DNA from: Cellulosimicrobium sp. Marseille-Q4280
GTDB taxonomy: Bacteria; Actinomycetota; Actinomycetes; Actinomycetales; Cellulomonadaceae
NCBI RefSeq assembly: GCF_943181405.1
Contig: NZ_CALPBY010000005.1
Span: 62,001 to 126,000 of the forward strand
DNA: 64,000 bases
Direction: 5' to 3'
Position 1 is the first letter of the stretch. Each line of letters begins with the position of its first letter. This document shows, in pieces, positions 1-9,441 of the stretch. The notes beneath the pieces are model-generated. The model did no database searches and had not been told where the DNA came from. It worked only from the letters and a program-made list of their open reading frames with translations. The position numbers were made by a program, and so were the translations under genes.

Positions 1-333
1 TCGAACGCCGCCTGGACCTTCGACGAGATGATCGCGTACGCCTCCCGCGGGACCTGGGTCATGCCCGGCGACGTCCTGGCGTCCGGGACCTGCGGCAACG
101 GGGGATGCCTCGCCGAGCTCTGGGGCCGGACCGGCGTCCAGGATCCGCCGCCGCTCGTGCCCGGTGACGTCGTCCGGCTCGCGGTCGAGGGGATCGGTGC
201 CGTCGAGAACCGCATCGTTCCCGGACCCTCCCTCAGCGACCTTCCTTTCATACCGCCCGCACGCTCCCGAGACCGACGGCGTGACCGAGCATCGGGCAGC
301 GCGACCCCCCACGCGCCGCAGGAGGTGAGATGA
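1..333 (+). CDS. Fumarylacetoacetate hydrolase family protein, C-terminal fragment
   Basis: The reading frame is open from base 1, so the gene starts upstream of the window. The visible 110 residues have the C-terminal signature of the FAH fold: a segment with Y-A-S-R-G-T, then P-G-D-V-L-A-S-G-T, and a late P-G-D-V-V-R-L with a following G-I-G. Enzymes of this family cleave C-C bonds in acylpyruvates or hydrate/decarboxylate ring-cleavage products in the cytoplasm. The last 30 residues, rich in Arg and Pro, extend past the fold. The stop TGA overlaps the ATG of the next gene (ATGA), so it is translationally coupled to the CoA-transferase. Together with the thiolase and MFS permease downstream this suggests catabolism of an aromatic or dicarboxylic acid. 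The exact substrate cannot be read from this fragment. Confidence 0.8.
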   Translation, partial: SNAAWTFDEMIAYASRGTWVMPGDVLASGTCGNGGCLAELWGRTGVQDPPPLVPGDVVRLAVEGIGAVENRIVPGPSLSDLPFIPPARSRDRRRDRASGSATPHAPQEVR

Positions 334-1088
334 CCACGCTCGAGCGTGACGCACACCAGGCTCTCGCTGGTGTGCTCCGAGACGGCATGACCATCGCCGT
401 CGGCGGGTTCGGCCTCTGCGGGGTGCCCTACGAGCTCATCGATGCCGTCCGTGCCTCCGGCGTCCGCGACCTCACCATCGTCTCCAACAACATGGGAGTG
501 GACGGCCTGGGCCTCGGGGTGCTGCTGGAGAACGACCAGGTCAGCCGGGTCCTCGCCTCGTACGTGGGCGAGAACAGGCTCTTCGCCCGCCGCTACCTGG
601 ACGGCGAGCTCGACGTCGAGCTGGTCCCGCAGGGCACCCTCGCCGAACGTCTTCGGGCCGGAGGAGCGGGCATCCCCGCCTTCTACACTCCCACGGGCGT
701 CGGCACAGCCGTCGCCGACGGCAAGCCCACCGCCGAGCTCGACGGCCGCACGTACATCCTCGAACGCGCGATCCGTGCCGACCTCGCGCTCGTCCACGCA
801 CACACGGCAGACGCGGCCGGCAACCTGCGATACCGGCTCACGGCGCGGAACTTCAACCCGGTCGTCGCGATGGCCGCTCCCGTCACGGTCGCGTCCGTCG
901 AGCACCTTCTCGACCCGACGGTCGAGGGATACCTCGACCCCGACGACGTCGTGACGCCTGGCGTGTTCGTGAACGCCGTCGTGACCACCGCGCACGACAA
1001 GCCGATCGAGAAGCGCACGGTGCGCGAGCGCACGCCTGAGGCCTCGGACGCCGCCGCACCCCACGCCGCAGCACCAGGAGGTGCCTGA
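330..1088 (+). CDS. 3-oxoacid CoA-transferase, subunit A
   Basis: Alpha subunit (252 residues) of a family I CoA-transferase, which moves CoA from succinyl-CoA to a 3-oxoacid such as acetoacetate or 3-oxoadipate. The N-terminus has the glycine-rich stretch G-G-F-G-L-C-G-V-P (about residues 25-33) and the S-N-N-M-G segment (about 53-57) typical of ScoA/AtoD/PcaI. Length fits the family (230-260). The start is the ATG that overlaps the upstream stop, with GGAGG at 321-325. The last 25 residues are Ala-rich and probably dispensable. The beta subunit begins two bases after the stop. The 3-oxoadipate (PcaI) and acetoacetate (ScoA) alternatives cannot be separated by eye, so no symbol is given. Confidence 0.9.
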   Translation: MTTLERDAHQALAGVLRDGMTIAVGGFGLCGVPYELIDAVRASGVRDLTIVSNNMGVDGLGLGVLLENDQVSRVLASYVGENRLFARRYLDGELDVELVPQGTLAERLRAGGAGIPAFYTPTGVGTAVADGKPTAELDGRTYILERAIRADLALVHAHTADAAGNLRYRLTARNFNPVVAMAAPVTVASVEHLLDPTVEGYLDPDDVVTPGVFVNAVVTTAHDKPIEKRTVRERTPEASDAAAPHAAAPGGA

Positions 1089-1089
1089 C

Positions 1090-1767
1090 ATGCCCTGGAC
1101 CCGTGACCAGATGGCCGCACGAGCGGCGCTCGAGCTCCGTGACGGCGACTACGTCAATCTCGGCATCGGCATCCCCACGCTCGTCGCCGGGCACGTGCCA
1201 CGCGACGTCCGCGTGACCCTGCAGAGCGAGAACGGGCTCCTGGGGATCGGGCCGTTCCCCTTCGACGGCGACGAGGACCCCGACCTCGTCAACGCGGGCA
1301 AGCAGACGGTCACCATGCAGCCGGGCGCCAGCTGCTTCGACTCCGTCACGTCCTTCGCCATGATCCGCGGCGGGCACATCGCGGTGGCGATCCTCGGCGC
1401 GCTCCAGGTCTCGGCCTCCGGCGACCTCGCCAACTGGCAGGTGCCCGGGTCCATGGTCAAGGGCATGGGAGGGGCGATGGATCTCGTCGTGGGTGCGCGC
1501 CGCGTGGTCGTCCTCATGGACCACCTCACCCGGGACGGCGCACCCAAGATCGTCGAGGAGTGCGACCTGCCGTTGACGGCCCGGGGCGTCGTCGACCGCA
1601 TCATCACCGACCGTGCCGTGCTCGACGTCGCACCGGACGGGCTCGTCCTGCGCGAGCTGGCACCGGGCGTCACCGTCGAGGACCTGCGCACGTCGACGGG
1701 ACCAGCGTTCGGCGTTGACCTCGACCTCGACCCGGTGCGTCCCGCTGCCGCCGGCCTTCGCGCGTGA
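1090..1767 (+). CDS. 3-oxoacid CoA-transferase, subunit B
   Basis: Beta subunit (225 residues) of the same CoA-transferase. It carries the family motif [10 protein letters not shown] (about residues 47-56), whose glutamate forms the enzyme-CoA thioester, and the later [11 protein letters not shown] segment. The ATG at 1090 is chosen over the GTG at 1081 because AGGAGGTG at 1077-1084 is correctly placed for it. It begins just after the subunit A stop, and its own stop overlaps the GTG of the thiolase gene. The A and B subunits form the active complex, and the downstream thiolase would split the 3-oxoacyl-CoA product. Confidence 0.92.
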   Translation: MPWTRDQMAARAALELRDGDYVNLGIGIPTLVAGHVPRDVRVTLQSENGLLGIGPFPFDGDEDPDLVNAGKQTVTMQPGASCFDSVTSFAMIRGGHIAVAILGALQVSASGDLANWQVPGSMVKGMGGAMDLVVGARRVVVLMDHLTRDGAPKIVEECDLPLTARGVVDRIITDRAVLDVAPDGLVLRELAPGVTVEDLRTSTGPAFGVDLDLDPVRPAAAGLRA

Positions 1768-2957
1768 GCCGGACCAGGGAGGACGAGCTCGTCCTCGTCG
1801 GCGCTGCGCGGACACCGCAGGGGCGCCTCCGAGGCCAGCTCGCACCGGTGCCCGCCACCGAGCTCGGCACGATCGCTCTCCGGGGCGCGCTCGCCCAGGC
1901 CGAGGTCGACCCCCGCGTGGTGGACGCCGTGGTGATGGGGCACGTCCTGCAGGCCGGCGCCGGCCAGAACCCCGCCCGCCAGGCGGCGCTGCGCGCCGGC
2001 CTCGACGGGGCGGCTCGCGCCGTCACCGTCAACACGGTGTGCCTCTCAGGCCTCACCGCGATCATCGAAGCCGCTCGGTGGCTGCGGCTCGGCGAGGCGG
2101 AGGTCGTCGTCGCCGGTGGGATGGAGTCGATGACGCGGGCTCCCCACCTCCTCCCAGGATCTCGCGCGGGGTTCGCGTTCGGCGACGTCGGGCTCCTCGA
2201 CCACGCGCGTCACGACGGCCTCACCGACGCGTTCGACGGCGTGGCCATGGGCGAGCTGACAGAGCGCAGCATCGCCGGCCGGCCGGTCGGCCGGGTCCTC
2301 CAGGACGCCGTCGCGGCACGCTCCCACCGCCGAGCGGCACGGGCGCGCGCGGACGGCACCCTGCGCGCCGAGATCGTCCCGGTCCAGGTCCCGCACCGCC
2401 GCGGTGAGCCCCTCGTCGCGGACGACGAAGGCGTTCGCCCGGAGTCCACGGGCGACACGCTGGCGCGTCTCGCGCCGGCGTTCCACCCCGACGGCACCAT
2501 CACGGCCGGCAACGCCTCCCCGTTGTCCGACGGCGCAGCAGCGGTCGTCCTCACGACGCGCGCTCGCGCCGAGGCCGAGGCGTGGCCGGTGCTCGCCTCG
2601 CTGCGTGCGCACGCCGAGGTGGCGGGACCGGACAACACGCTCCTCGAACAGCCCGCCCGCGCGCTCACCGCGGCGCTCACGTCCGAGGGCTGGACCACCG
2701 ACCAGCTCAGCACGATCGAGATCAACGAAGCCTTCGCCGCCGTCGTGGCCGCATCGGCGCACGCCCTCGGCATCGACCCGGCCGACCCCCGGCTCAACAC
2801 CGACGGCGGCGGTATCGCGCTCGGTCACCCGCTCGGGGCGAGCGGCGCACGGCTCGTCGTCCACGCAGCGCACACCCTGCGTCGCGTCGGAGGGCGAGCG
2901 GGCGTCGCGCTCTGCGGCGGTGGCGGCCAGGGAGCCGCGCTCCTCCTCGACGGCTGA
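1764..2957 (+). CDS. Thiolase (acetyl-CoA C-acyltransferase)
   Basis: A 397-residue type II thiolase that cleaves a 3-oxoacyl-CoA with CoA to give acetyl-CoA plus a shortened acyl-CoA. The nucleophilic Cys93 lies in N-T-V-C-L-S-G-L. The C-terminal active-site elements are His355 in G-H-P-L-G-A-S-G-A and Cys384 in L-C-G-G-G-G-Q-G, with I-N-E-A-F-A before them. Length is normal for the family. The GTG start overlaps the upstream TGA (GTGA), so the three core enzymes form one coupled unit. With a 3-oxoadipate CoA-transferase it would be PcaF-like; with acetoacetate it would be AtoB-like. Confidence 0.93.
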   Translation: MSRTREDELVLVGAARTPQGRLRGQLAPVPATELGTIALRGALAQAEVDPRVVDAVVMGHVLQAGAGQNPARQAALRAGLDGAARAVTVNTVCLSGLTAIIEAARWLRLGEAEVVVAGGMESMTRAPHLLPGSRAGFAFGDVGLLDHARHDGLTDAFDGVAMGELTERSIAGRPVGRVLQDAVAARSHRRAARARADGTLRAEIVPVQVPHRRGEPLVADDEGVRPESTGDTLARLAPAFHPDGTITAGNASPLSDGAAAVVLTTRARAEAEAWPVLASLRAHAEVAGPDNTLLEQPARALTAALTSEGWTTDQLSTIEINEAFAAVVAASAHALGIDPADPRLNTDGGGIALGHPLGASGARLVVHAAHTLRRVGGRAGVALCGGGGQGAALLLDG

Positions 2958-3106
2958 GCCCTCGGCCGACCCCATCAGGCAGCGACCCGTCGCTCCCCAC
3001 GACCGCTGACAGGCGACGTCTCCCATCGTGCGCCTGCCCGCGACGTGCGCCTCGACGGCGAGACGCACGCAGCACCACACCACCGTCGAAGATCGAAGGA
3101 GATCTC

Positions 3107-4336
3107 ATGACCGACGTCGCTGAACGCTCCACGTCGACCCCACGCACAGCAGGCAGCGCCCAGGCCCTTCCCCTGCTCGCGGCCAGCTGCATGCCGGTGC
3201 TCGGGTCGGTCCTCATCACACCCGTGCTGCCGCAGATCTCGGAGCACTTCGCCACCACCCCCGGTGCTGCCGTGCTCGTGCCGATGATCGTCGCCGTACC
3301 GGCCCTGATGATCGCTCTCTTCGCGCCCTTCGCCGGACAGCTCGCCGACCGGGTCGCACGCAAGAAGCTCCTCCTGGGCGCACTCGTCGTCTACTCGGTC
3401 GTCGGCGTCGCCCCCGCGTTGATGGACGGACTACCGAGCATCCTCGTCAGCCGCGTCCTTCTCGGCATCTGCGAGGCCGCGATCATGACCGTCGCCACGG
3501 CACTCATCGTCGACTACTTCCCCGACGAGAAGCGCAGGAACCGCTACCTCGGGCTGCAGGCCGTCACGACGACTCTCGCGGCCACCGTGTTCATCGCCGT
3601 CGGCGGCGCACTGGGCGCCAACGGGTGGCACACGCCGTTCTGGATCTACGCGGCAGGCCTCGTGATCGCCGTCCCCGTCGCCCTCCTCCTCTGGGAGCCG
3701 ACGACCGAGCGCTCCGCTCCCGCTACGACGGCCCTTCCGCCGGCTCGCATCCCCTGGCGTGAGATCGGCGTCCCGCTCCTCGTGACGTTGACGGGCGGCG
3801 TCACCTTCTACGTGCTCATCGTGGAGATCAGCTACCTCGTGGTTGGTACCGGTGTCGATGCCGGGTCCACCGCCGTCATCGGTGCCGTCGCGGCCGGCGC
3901 ATCCCTGGCCACGGCCGCCGGCGGCCTCGTGTTCCCGCGGGTCGCACGGTTCACCCCCGCGAGGCTGCTCCCCACGGCCTTCGGTCTGCAGGCCGTCGGC
4001 ATGCTGGTGATCTGGCTCGCACCGGGCGGCCTCGCGGCGGTGGTCACCGGGGCAATGATCGCGTCCGTGGGATCCGGGTTGCTCCTGCCGACCCTGGTGG
4101 TGTGGGTCATCGCCCGCCAGCCGTTCGAGCGGCGTGGCCGTGTGTCGGGGCTGTGGAACTCGGCGTTCTACCTGGGCCAGTTCCTCGCTCCCCTCGTCGC
4201 CACCGGAGTCGCGGCCGCCCTCGGCGGCCTGCCCGCGGCGATCGGTGCCGTCGGGGCGGTCGCCCTCGTCGTCGCGCTCCTGCTCGCAGCACGGGCGCGG
4301 CGGGCCGCACCGGCCGCTGTCGCGCCCGCCGACTGA
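3107..4336 (+). CDS. Major facilitator superfamily transporter
   Basis: A 409-residue MFS permease with about 12 hydrophobic segments. After a short cytoplasmic N-terminus the first helices appear at about residues 22-45 and 57-80. The intracellular loop 2-3 signature reads G-Q-L-A-D-R-V-A-R-K-K, matching the MFS motif A. The ATG at 3107 follows GAAGGAGAT at 3095-3103; the same frame is open far upstream but only as an antisense shadow of the thiolase. It sits 149 bases after the thiolase gene on the same strand and probably imports (or exports) the acid degraded by that operon. The 149-base gap holds no gene that I can see. Confidence 0.88.
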   Translation: MTDVAERSTSTPRTAGSAQALPLLAASCMPVLGSVLITPVLPQISEHFATTPGAAVLVPMIVAVPALMIALFAPFAGQLADRVARKKLLLGALVVYSVVGVAPALMDGLPSILVSRVLLGICEAAIMTVATALIVDYFPDEKRRNRYLGLQAVTTTLAATVFIAVGGALGANGWHTPFWIYAAGLVIAVPVALLLWEPTTERSAPATTALPPARIPWREIGVPLLVTLTGGVTFYVLIVEISYLVVGTGVDAGSTAVIGAVAAGASLATAAGGLVFPRVARFTPARLLPTAFGLQAVGMLVIWLAPGGLAAVVTGAMIASVGSGLLLPTLVVWVIARQPFERRGRVSGLWNSAFYLGQFLAPLVATGVAAALGGLPAAIGAVGAVALVVALLLAARARRAAPAAVAPAD

Positions 4337-4359
4337 CGCGCGCCGCCGACGTCCGACGG

Positions 4360-4389
4360 CTGGGCCGGGAAGCCTGCTTCCCGGCCCAG
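4360..4389. terminator. Bidirectional terminator hairpin
   Basis: A perfect 13-bp stem (CTGGGCCGGGAAG and its complement) with a four-base loop lies between the converging MFS and rhamnulokinase genes. The symmetry suits termination from both sides. There is no long T-run, as is common in very GC-rich actinobacteria. Confidence 0.8.
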
Positions 4390-4417
4390 CCCGGTCGACC
4401 GAGGGGCCGGGGCGCCC

Positions 4418-5989
4418 TCAGAGCATCGGTTGCGCCGGCACGGGACGAGGGGAGGAGGCCGGCACGCTGGCCGGCTCGAACCGGCGCACGACGACGGACC
4501 GGCGCACGACGGCGCGCAGCGCGGCGAGGTCACCGTCGAGCACGCCGACGGCGCGCGCCTGGACGAGCAGGTTGCCCAGTGCGGCGCCCTCGACCGGTCC
4601 GGCGACGACCGGCAGCCCGGTCGCCTCGGCGGTCAGCCGGCACAGCAGCGCGTTCTGCGACCCGCCGCCCACGACGTGGACGACGTCGACCGCACGGCCG
4701 GACAGGGCCGTGACCTGCTCGAGCGCGCGCCGGTAGGCGTCGGCGAGCGAGTCCAGGACGCACCGCACGACCTCGCCGACGGTCGCCGGGACAGGCTGCA
4801 CGGAGGCGCGCGCGGCCGCGGCGAGGCGCGACGGCATGTCGCCGGGCGGGAGGAACGCGTCGTCGTCCAGGTCGACGACGGTGCGACCCGGCTCGGCCGC
4901 CTCGGCCGCGGGGAGGGCGTCGTCCAGGGTCACCGGGTCGCCCGCCTCGCGCCACGTCCGGAGCGTCTCGGACAGCACCCACAGGCCCATGACGTTCTTG
5001 AGGTAGCGCACGGTGCCGTCGACGCCGAGCTCGTTGGTGACGTTCGCCGCGCGGCTCTCCGCGGTGAGCACCGGGGCGTCGAGCTCGACGCCGACGAGGG
5101 ACCAGGTCCCGGAGGACACGTACGCGAAGCGCTCGTCGCTCGCGGGCACGCCGACGACCGCCGAGGCGGTGTCGTGCGACCCGACGGCGACGACCGGGAC
5201 GGGTCCGAGACCCGTCACGGCCTGCACCGCCGGGGTCAACGGCCCGAGCACCGTCCCGGGCTCCACGACCTCGGCCAGGCGACCGCGCAGCCCGGCGAGC
5301 TCGGGGTAGGCGTCCTCGAGCGCGGCGATCGTCCGGTCGGACCAGTCGCGCGTCGTGGCGTCGAGGAGCCCGGTCGTCGACGCGTTGGTGACCTCGCTCG
5401 CGACGACGCCCGTGAGCCACGACGCGAGGAGGTCCGGCACGAGGCGCACGGACGCGGCGAGCGGCCACGCGGCGTCGCGCCGGCCGGCGACGAGCTGGAA
5501 CGACGTGGTGAACGGGAGCACCTGGAGGCCGTCGACCGCGTACTGCTCGGCCGCGCCGAGCCGTCCGAGCACGTCGTCGGCCACGCCCGCGAGGCGCGGG
5601 TCGCGGTGGTGCCGCGGGTTGCCGAGGAGCGTGCCATCCGCGGCGACGAGACCGACGTCGACCGCCCACGAGTCGATGCCGATGCCGGCGAGCGCCAGCC
5701 CGAGCGAGCGCGCGTGCGCGCCCGCGGCGCGGAGCCCGTCCAGCGTGCCTCGCCAGAGATGGAGGAGGTCCCAGTACAGACCGGAGCCCGCGGCGTCGGG
5801 CACCTCGACCGGCCCGTTGGCGAAGCGCGCGACCTCGGTGAGGTCGACGCGCTCCTCCCCCGGCGCACCCCGCACGACCCCCACCACGACGCGTCCGCTC
5901 GACGCGCCGAGGTCCACCGCGGCGAAGGCCGCGCGGGGGCGGTCGTCCGGACGCCCGAGCGGCGGTGCGTCGTGCGGGGTGCCGCTCAT
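4418..5989 (-). CDS. rhaB: Rhamnulokinase
   Basis: FGGY-family sugar kinase (523 residues) that phosphorylates L-rhamnulose at O1 with ATP. The N-terminal actin-like domain has the phosphate-binding segment V-D-L-G-A-S-S-G-R (about residues 25-33) and the G-I-D-S-W-A-V-D motif typical of RhaB (about 104-111). The second domain has the adenosine-binding V-G-G-G-S-Q-N segment (about 435-441). It is somewhat longer than typical RhaB (about 480-490) because of extra residues at both ends. The start overlaps the stop of the upstream aldolase/dehydrogenase gene (ATGA). It is the last gene of the leftward rhamnose operon. Confidence 0.93.
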   Translation of the reverse strand: MSGTPHDAPPLGRPDDRPRAAFAAVDLGASSGRVVVGVVRGAPGEERVDLTEVARFANGPVEVPDAAGSGLYWDLLHLWRGTLDGLRAAGAHARSLGLALAGIGIDSWAVDVGLVAADGTLLGNPRHHRDPRLAGVADDVLGRLGAAEQYAVDGLQVLPFTTSFQLVAGRRDAAWPLAASVRLVPDLLASWLTGVVASEVTNASTTGLLDATTRDWSDRTIAALEDAYPELAGLRGRLAEVVEPGTVLGPLTPAVQAVTGLGPVPVVAVGSHDTASAVVGVPASDERFAYVSSGTWSLVGVELDAPVLTAESRAANVTNELGVDGTVRYLKNVMGLWVLSETLRTWREAGDPVTLDDALPAAEAAEPGRTVVDLDDDAFLPPGDMPSRLAAAARASVQPVPATVGEVVRCVLDSLADAYRRALEQVTALSGRAVDVVHVVGGGSQNALLCRLTAEATGLPVVAGPVEGAALGNLLVQARAVGVLDGDLAALRAVVRRSVVVRRFEPASVPASSPRPVPAQPML

Positions 5990-8070
5990 CGCAGGAACGC
6001 CGCGGCGACGCCCGAGTCGACGGGCACGTGCAGGCCGGTCGTCTGGGCGAGGTCCGGCCCGGTGAGCGCGAGGACCGCGGCCGCGACGTGCTCCGGGAGC
6101 ACCTCGCGCTTGAGCAGCGTGCGCTGCGCGTAGAACGCGCCGAGGTCCTTCTCGTCGACCCCGTACACCGCGGCGCGCTGCGCGCCCCAGCCCGCGGCGA
6201 AGATGCCCGAGCCGCGCACGACGCCGTCGGGGTTGATCCCGTTGACCCGGATCTGGTGCTCACCGAGCTCGGCCGCGAGCAGGCGGACCTGGTGCGCCTG
6301 GTCGGCCTTCGTCGCGGAGTAGGCGACGTTGTTCGGCCCGGCGAACACCGCGTTCTTCGACGCGATGTAGACGATGTCGCCGCCCATGCCCTGCGCGATC
6401 ATCGCTCGCGCCGACTCACGGGACACGAGGAACGACCCCTTGGCCATGACGTCGTGCTGCAGGTCCCAGTCCGCCTCGGTGGTCTCGAGCAGCGGCTTGG
6501 AGATCGACAGCCCGGCGTTGTTGACGACGAGGTCCACGCCACCGAACGCGAGGGCCGCGGCGTCGACCATCGCGGCGACGTCGCGGGCGGAGGTGACGTC
6601 TCCGCCGACGGCGACCGCGACGTCCGGACCGCCGAGCGCGTCGGCGACCTCGCGGGCACCGTCGAGGTTGCGGTCCGCGACGACGACGCAGGCCCCCTCG
6701 GCCGCGAGCCGCTCGGCGATGGCCTTGCCGATGCCCGACCCGCCGCCGGTGACGAGCGCGACCCGCGTGGCGAGCGTCTTCGGCTTCGGCATCCGCTGGA
6801 GCTTGGCCTCCTCGAGCGCCCAGTACTCGATGCGGAACTTCTCCGACTCCTCGATGGGCGCGTACGTGCTGATCGCCTCGGCGCCGCGCATGACGTTGAT
6901 CGCGTTGACGTAGAACTCCCCGGCGACGCGCGCGGTCTGCTTGTTCCTGCCGAACGAGAACATGCCGACGCCGGGCACGAGCACGATCGCGGGGTCGGCC
7001 CCGCGGATCGCCGGGCTGTCCGGGGTCGCGTGCCGGTCGTAGTAGGCGCGGTAGGCCTCGCGGTACGCGGCGTGCGCCGCGCGCAACGCCTCCACGGTCT
7101 CCTCGACGGACGCGTCGGCGGGCACGTCGACGACGAGCGGGCTGACCTTGGTGCGCAGGAAGTGGTCGGGGCAGGACGTGCCGAGCGCGGCGAGCGGGGT
7201 CAGCTTCTCGCGGGCCAGGAAGTCCAGCACGACGTCGGAGTCCGTGAAGTGCCCGACCTGCGGCGCGTCGGTCGACGCGAGGCCGCGGATCGTCGGCGCG
7301 AGAGCGGCCGCCTTGGCGCGCCGCTCGTCCTCGGCGAGCGCCTCGGACCCGGCGCGCACCGCGCCGAACGGGTGCTCGCCACGGTCGGCGAGCTGCGCCG
7401 TCCGACCGGCGATGAACTCCTCCGCGCGGCGGACGATGTCGAGCGAGCGCCGCTCGGCCTCCTCGGACGTCTCGCCCCACGCCGTGATGCCGTGCCCGCC
7501 GAGCACGCACCCGATCGCCTGCGGGTGCGCGTCCTTGATGGCTGCGATGTCCAGGCCGAGCTGGAAGCCGGGCCGCCGCCACGGCACCCACACCACCTCG
7601 TCGCCGAACGCCTCGCGCGTCAGGGCCTCGCCGTCCGCGGCGGTCGCGAGCGCGATGCCCGCGTCGGGGTGCAGGTGGTCGACGTGCGCGGCGTCGACGA
7701 GGCCGTGCATGGCCGTGTCGATCGACGGCGCCGCTCCGCCCTTGCCGTGCAGGCAGTAGTCGAACGCGGCGACCATCTCGTCCTCGCGCTCCACGCCCGG
7801 GTACACGCCGACGAGCGCGCGCAGACGGTCGAGGCGCAGGACCGCGAGGTTCTGCTCCGTGAGCGTGCCGAGGTCCCCGCCCGAGCCCTTGACCCAGAGC
7901 AGCTCGACGGGCTCGCCCGTGACCGGGTCGGTCTCGGTGCCCTTGGCGGACGTGTTCCCGCCCGCGTAGTTCGTCACGCGCGGGTCGGACCCCAGGCGGT
8001 TCGACCGGGCGACGAGGTCGGCGACGGCCTCGGTGGCGGGCTGGGTCGGGCTCGTGGTCGTGCCGGTCAT
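5986..8070 (-). CDS. Bifunctional rhamnulose-1-phosphate aldolase / lactaldehyde dehydrogenase
   Basis: A 694-residue fusion known from rhamnose operons of actinobacteria and bacilli. The N-terminal half (about 1-400) is a class II aldolase/adducin domain with a His-rich metal site (H-V-D-H-L-H, about 129-134), which splits rhamnulose-1-phosphate into DHAP and L-lactaldehyde. The C-terminal half (about 430-694) is a short-chain dehydrogenase with the NAD motif T-G-G-G-S-G-I-G (about 441-448) and catalytic Y584-x-x-x-K588, which oxidises lactaldehyde to lactate. The ATG at 8070 is preferred because GGGGAG lies just upstream; an in-frame start ten codons earlier would overlap the isomerase gene. 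It is one base from the isomerase stop. The lactate formed could feed lutABC at 41.7-45.0 kb. Confidence 0.93.
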   Translation of the reverse strand: MTGTTTSPTQPATEAVADLVARSNRLGSDPRVTNYAGGNTSAKGTETDPVTGEPVELLWVKGSGGDLGTLTEQNLAVLRLDRLRALVGVYPGVEREDEMVAAFDYCLHGKGGAAPSIDTAMHGLVDAAHVDHLHPDAGIALATAADGEALTREAFGDEVVWVPWRRPGFQLGLDIAAIKDAHPQAIGCVLGGHGITAWGETSEEAERRSLDIVRRAEEFIAGRTAQLADRGEHPFGAVRAGSEALAEDERRAKAAALAPTIRGLASTDAPQVGHFTDSDVVLDFLAREKLTPLAALGTSCPDHFLRTKVSPLVVDVPADASVEETVEALRAAHAAYREAYRAYYDRHATPDSPAIRGADPAIVLVPGVGMFSFGRNKQTARVAGEFYVNAINVMRGAEAISTYAPIEESEKFRIEYWALEEAKLQRMPKPKTLATRVALVTGGGSGIGKAIAERLAAEGACVVVADRNLDGAREVADALGGPDVAVAVGGDVTSARDVAAMVDAAALAFGGVDLVVNNAGLSISKPLLETTEADWDLQHDVMAKGSFLVSRESARAMIAQGMGGDIVYIASKNAVFAGPNNVAYSATKADQAHQVRLLAAELGEHQIRVNGINPDGVVRGSGIFAAGWGAQRAAVYGVDEKDLGAFYAQRTLLKREVLPEHVAAAVLALTGPDLAQTTGLHVPVDSGVAAAFLR

Positions 8071-8071
8071 C

Positions 8072-9250
8072 TCAGGCTCCCCATCCGGCCTGCGCGCCAC
8101 CGACGCGCTCGGCCACGATCGTCTCGGTGTAGCCCGACGCCGCGAACGCGGCCATCGGGTCGGGCGCGAGGCCCTGCTCGGTGCGCAGGTCCGCGAGCAG
8201 CGGGCGCACGTCGGTGCTGTACGCGTCCATGAGGACGCCGTTCGCGGCGAGCACGTCGCCCGAGACCTGGGCCGCCCCGAGCGCGTCCGCGTCGACGAGC
8301 AGCGCCTTGGCCGTCGCCTCCTGGACGTTCATCACGGACCGGATCTGGCCCGGGATCTTCGCCTCGACGTTGTGGCACTGGTCGAGCATGAAGTTCACGC
8401 CGCTGCTCGGGTCGAGCGCTCCGGCCTGGACGATCTCGTGCATGATCCGGAAGAGCTGGAACGGGTCCGCCGCGCCGGCCATGAGGTCGTCGTCCGCGTA
8501 GAAGCGCGAGTTGAAGTCGAAGGCGCCGAGCCGCCCCTGACGCAGGAGCTGCATGACGATGACCTCGATGTTCGTCCCCGGGGCGTGGTGGCCCGTGTCG
8601 AGCACGACCTTCGCGCGGTCGCCGAGCGCGAGGCAGTGCAGCAGCGACGTGCCCCAGTCCGGGATGTCCGTCGCGTAGAACGCGGGCTCGAAGAACTTGT
8701 ACTCGAGCACGAGCCGGTTCTCGGGGTGTGCGGCGGTCAGCGCCGCGTAGACCTCGGCCAGCGAGTCCGCGAGCCGGTCCTGCCGGGCGCGGAGCGAGTC
8801 CTGACCGGGGTAGTTGATGCCGTCCGGCAGCCACAGCTTGAGCTCGCGCGAGCCCGTCGCCGCCATGACCTCGAGGCACTGCAGGTGGTGGTCGACGGCC
8901 TTCTTGCGCACGACGGGGTCGGGGTGCGTGAGCGAGCCGAGCTTGTAGTCGTCGTCCTGGAAGAGGTTCGAGTTGATCATGCCGATCGACACGCCCTGCT
9001 CGGCGGCGTGCCGGGCCAGGTCCTCGTAGTCGTCCACGAGGTCCCACGGGATGTGCAGCGACACGCGCGGCGCGACGCCGGTGTACCGGTGCACCTGTGC
9101 GGCGTCCGCGATCTTCTCGTAGGGGTCGCGCGGCACGCCCGGCTGGGCGAAGACCTTGAAGCGCGTCCCCGAGTTGCCGAACGCCCACGAGGGGAGCTCG
9201 ATCGTCTGCTGCCGCAGCGCGGCACGCGCCGCCTCGGTGCGGTCCGTCAT
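8072..9250 (-). CDS. rhaI: L-rhamnose isomerase
   Basis: TIM-barrel isomerase of 392 residues converting L-rhamnose to L-rhamnulose. It resembles the RhaI (Pseudomonas stutzeri) group rather than E. coli RhaA. Metal-ligand-rich segments are visible, such as L-V-L-E-Y-K-F-F-E-P (with E), V-V-L-D-T-G-H-H-A-P and A-F-D-F-N-S-R-F-Y-A-D-D. The start at 9250 is supported by GGAGGAGGAG immediately upstream; the open frame beyond it runs through the operator and is not coding. First gene of the leftward isomerase-aldolase-kinase operon, with a 14-bp palindromic operator 73 bases upstream. Confidence 0.93.
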   Translation of the reverse strand: MTDRTEAARAALRQQTIELPSWAFGNSGTRFKVFAQPGVPRDPYEKIADAAQVHRYTGVAPRVSLHIPWDLVDDYEDLARHAAEQGVSIGMINSNLFQDDDYKLGSLTHPDPVVRKKAVDHHLQCLEVMAATGSRELKLWLPDGINYPGQDSLRARQDRLADSLAEVYAALTAAHPENRLVLEYKFFEPAFYATDIPDWGTSLLHCLALGDRAKVVLDTGHHAPGTNIEVIVMQLLRQGRLGAFDFNSRFYADDDLMAGAADPFQLFRIMHEIVQAGALDPSSGVNFMLDQCHNVEAKIPGQIRSVMNVQEATAKALLVDADALGAAQVSGDVLAANGVLMDAYSTDVRPLLADLRTEQGLAPDPMAAFAASGYTETIVAERVGGAQAGWGA

Positions 9251-9322
9251 GGTCCTTCTCCTCCTCCGCGCAGCCTCGCGCGCCGTCGCGGGCCGCCCTC
9301 GGCCCGTGTGTCCGATCCAGGA

Positions 9323-9336
9323 ATGAATCGATTCAT
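9323..9336. promoter_or_regulatory. LacI-type operator of the rhamnose operon
   Basis: The perfect palindrome ATGAATCGATTCAT lies between the isomerase and mutarotase genes, in front of the isomerase start. Its central CG and 14-bp size fit LacI-family operators. A one-mismatch version is at 9824-9835 near the LacI gene, which suggests that regulator binds both. Confidence 0.75.
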
Positions 9337-9441
9337 CGCGAGCGTACGGGAGCCTCTCTCTCGCGGTCAAGACGCCGACGGCGCATCCGGCGAAGGCTGT
9401 GACCGACACCGTGGCCAGGTGGCCGGAGCCCGCCCGGGCGG

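Noticed and set aside
883-1943. Long open frames opposite the CoA-transferase genes, and similar long antisense frames throughout (for example opposite ClpC and the secreted hydrolase)
   Set aside because: In DNA this GC-rich the antisense and shifted frames lack stops by chance. Their translations are Arg/Ala/Gly-rich without domains, and the opposite strand encodes clear families.
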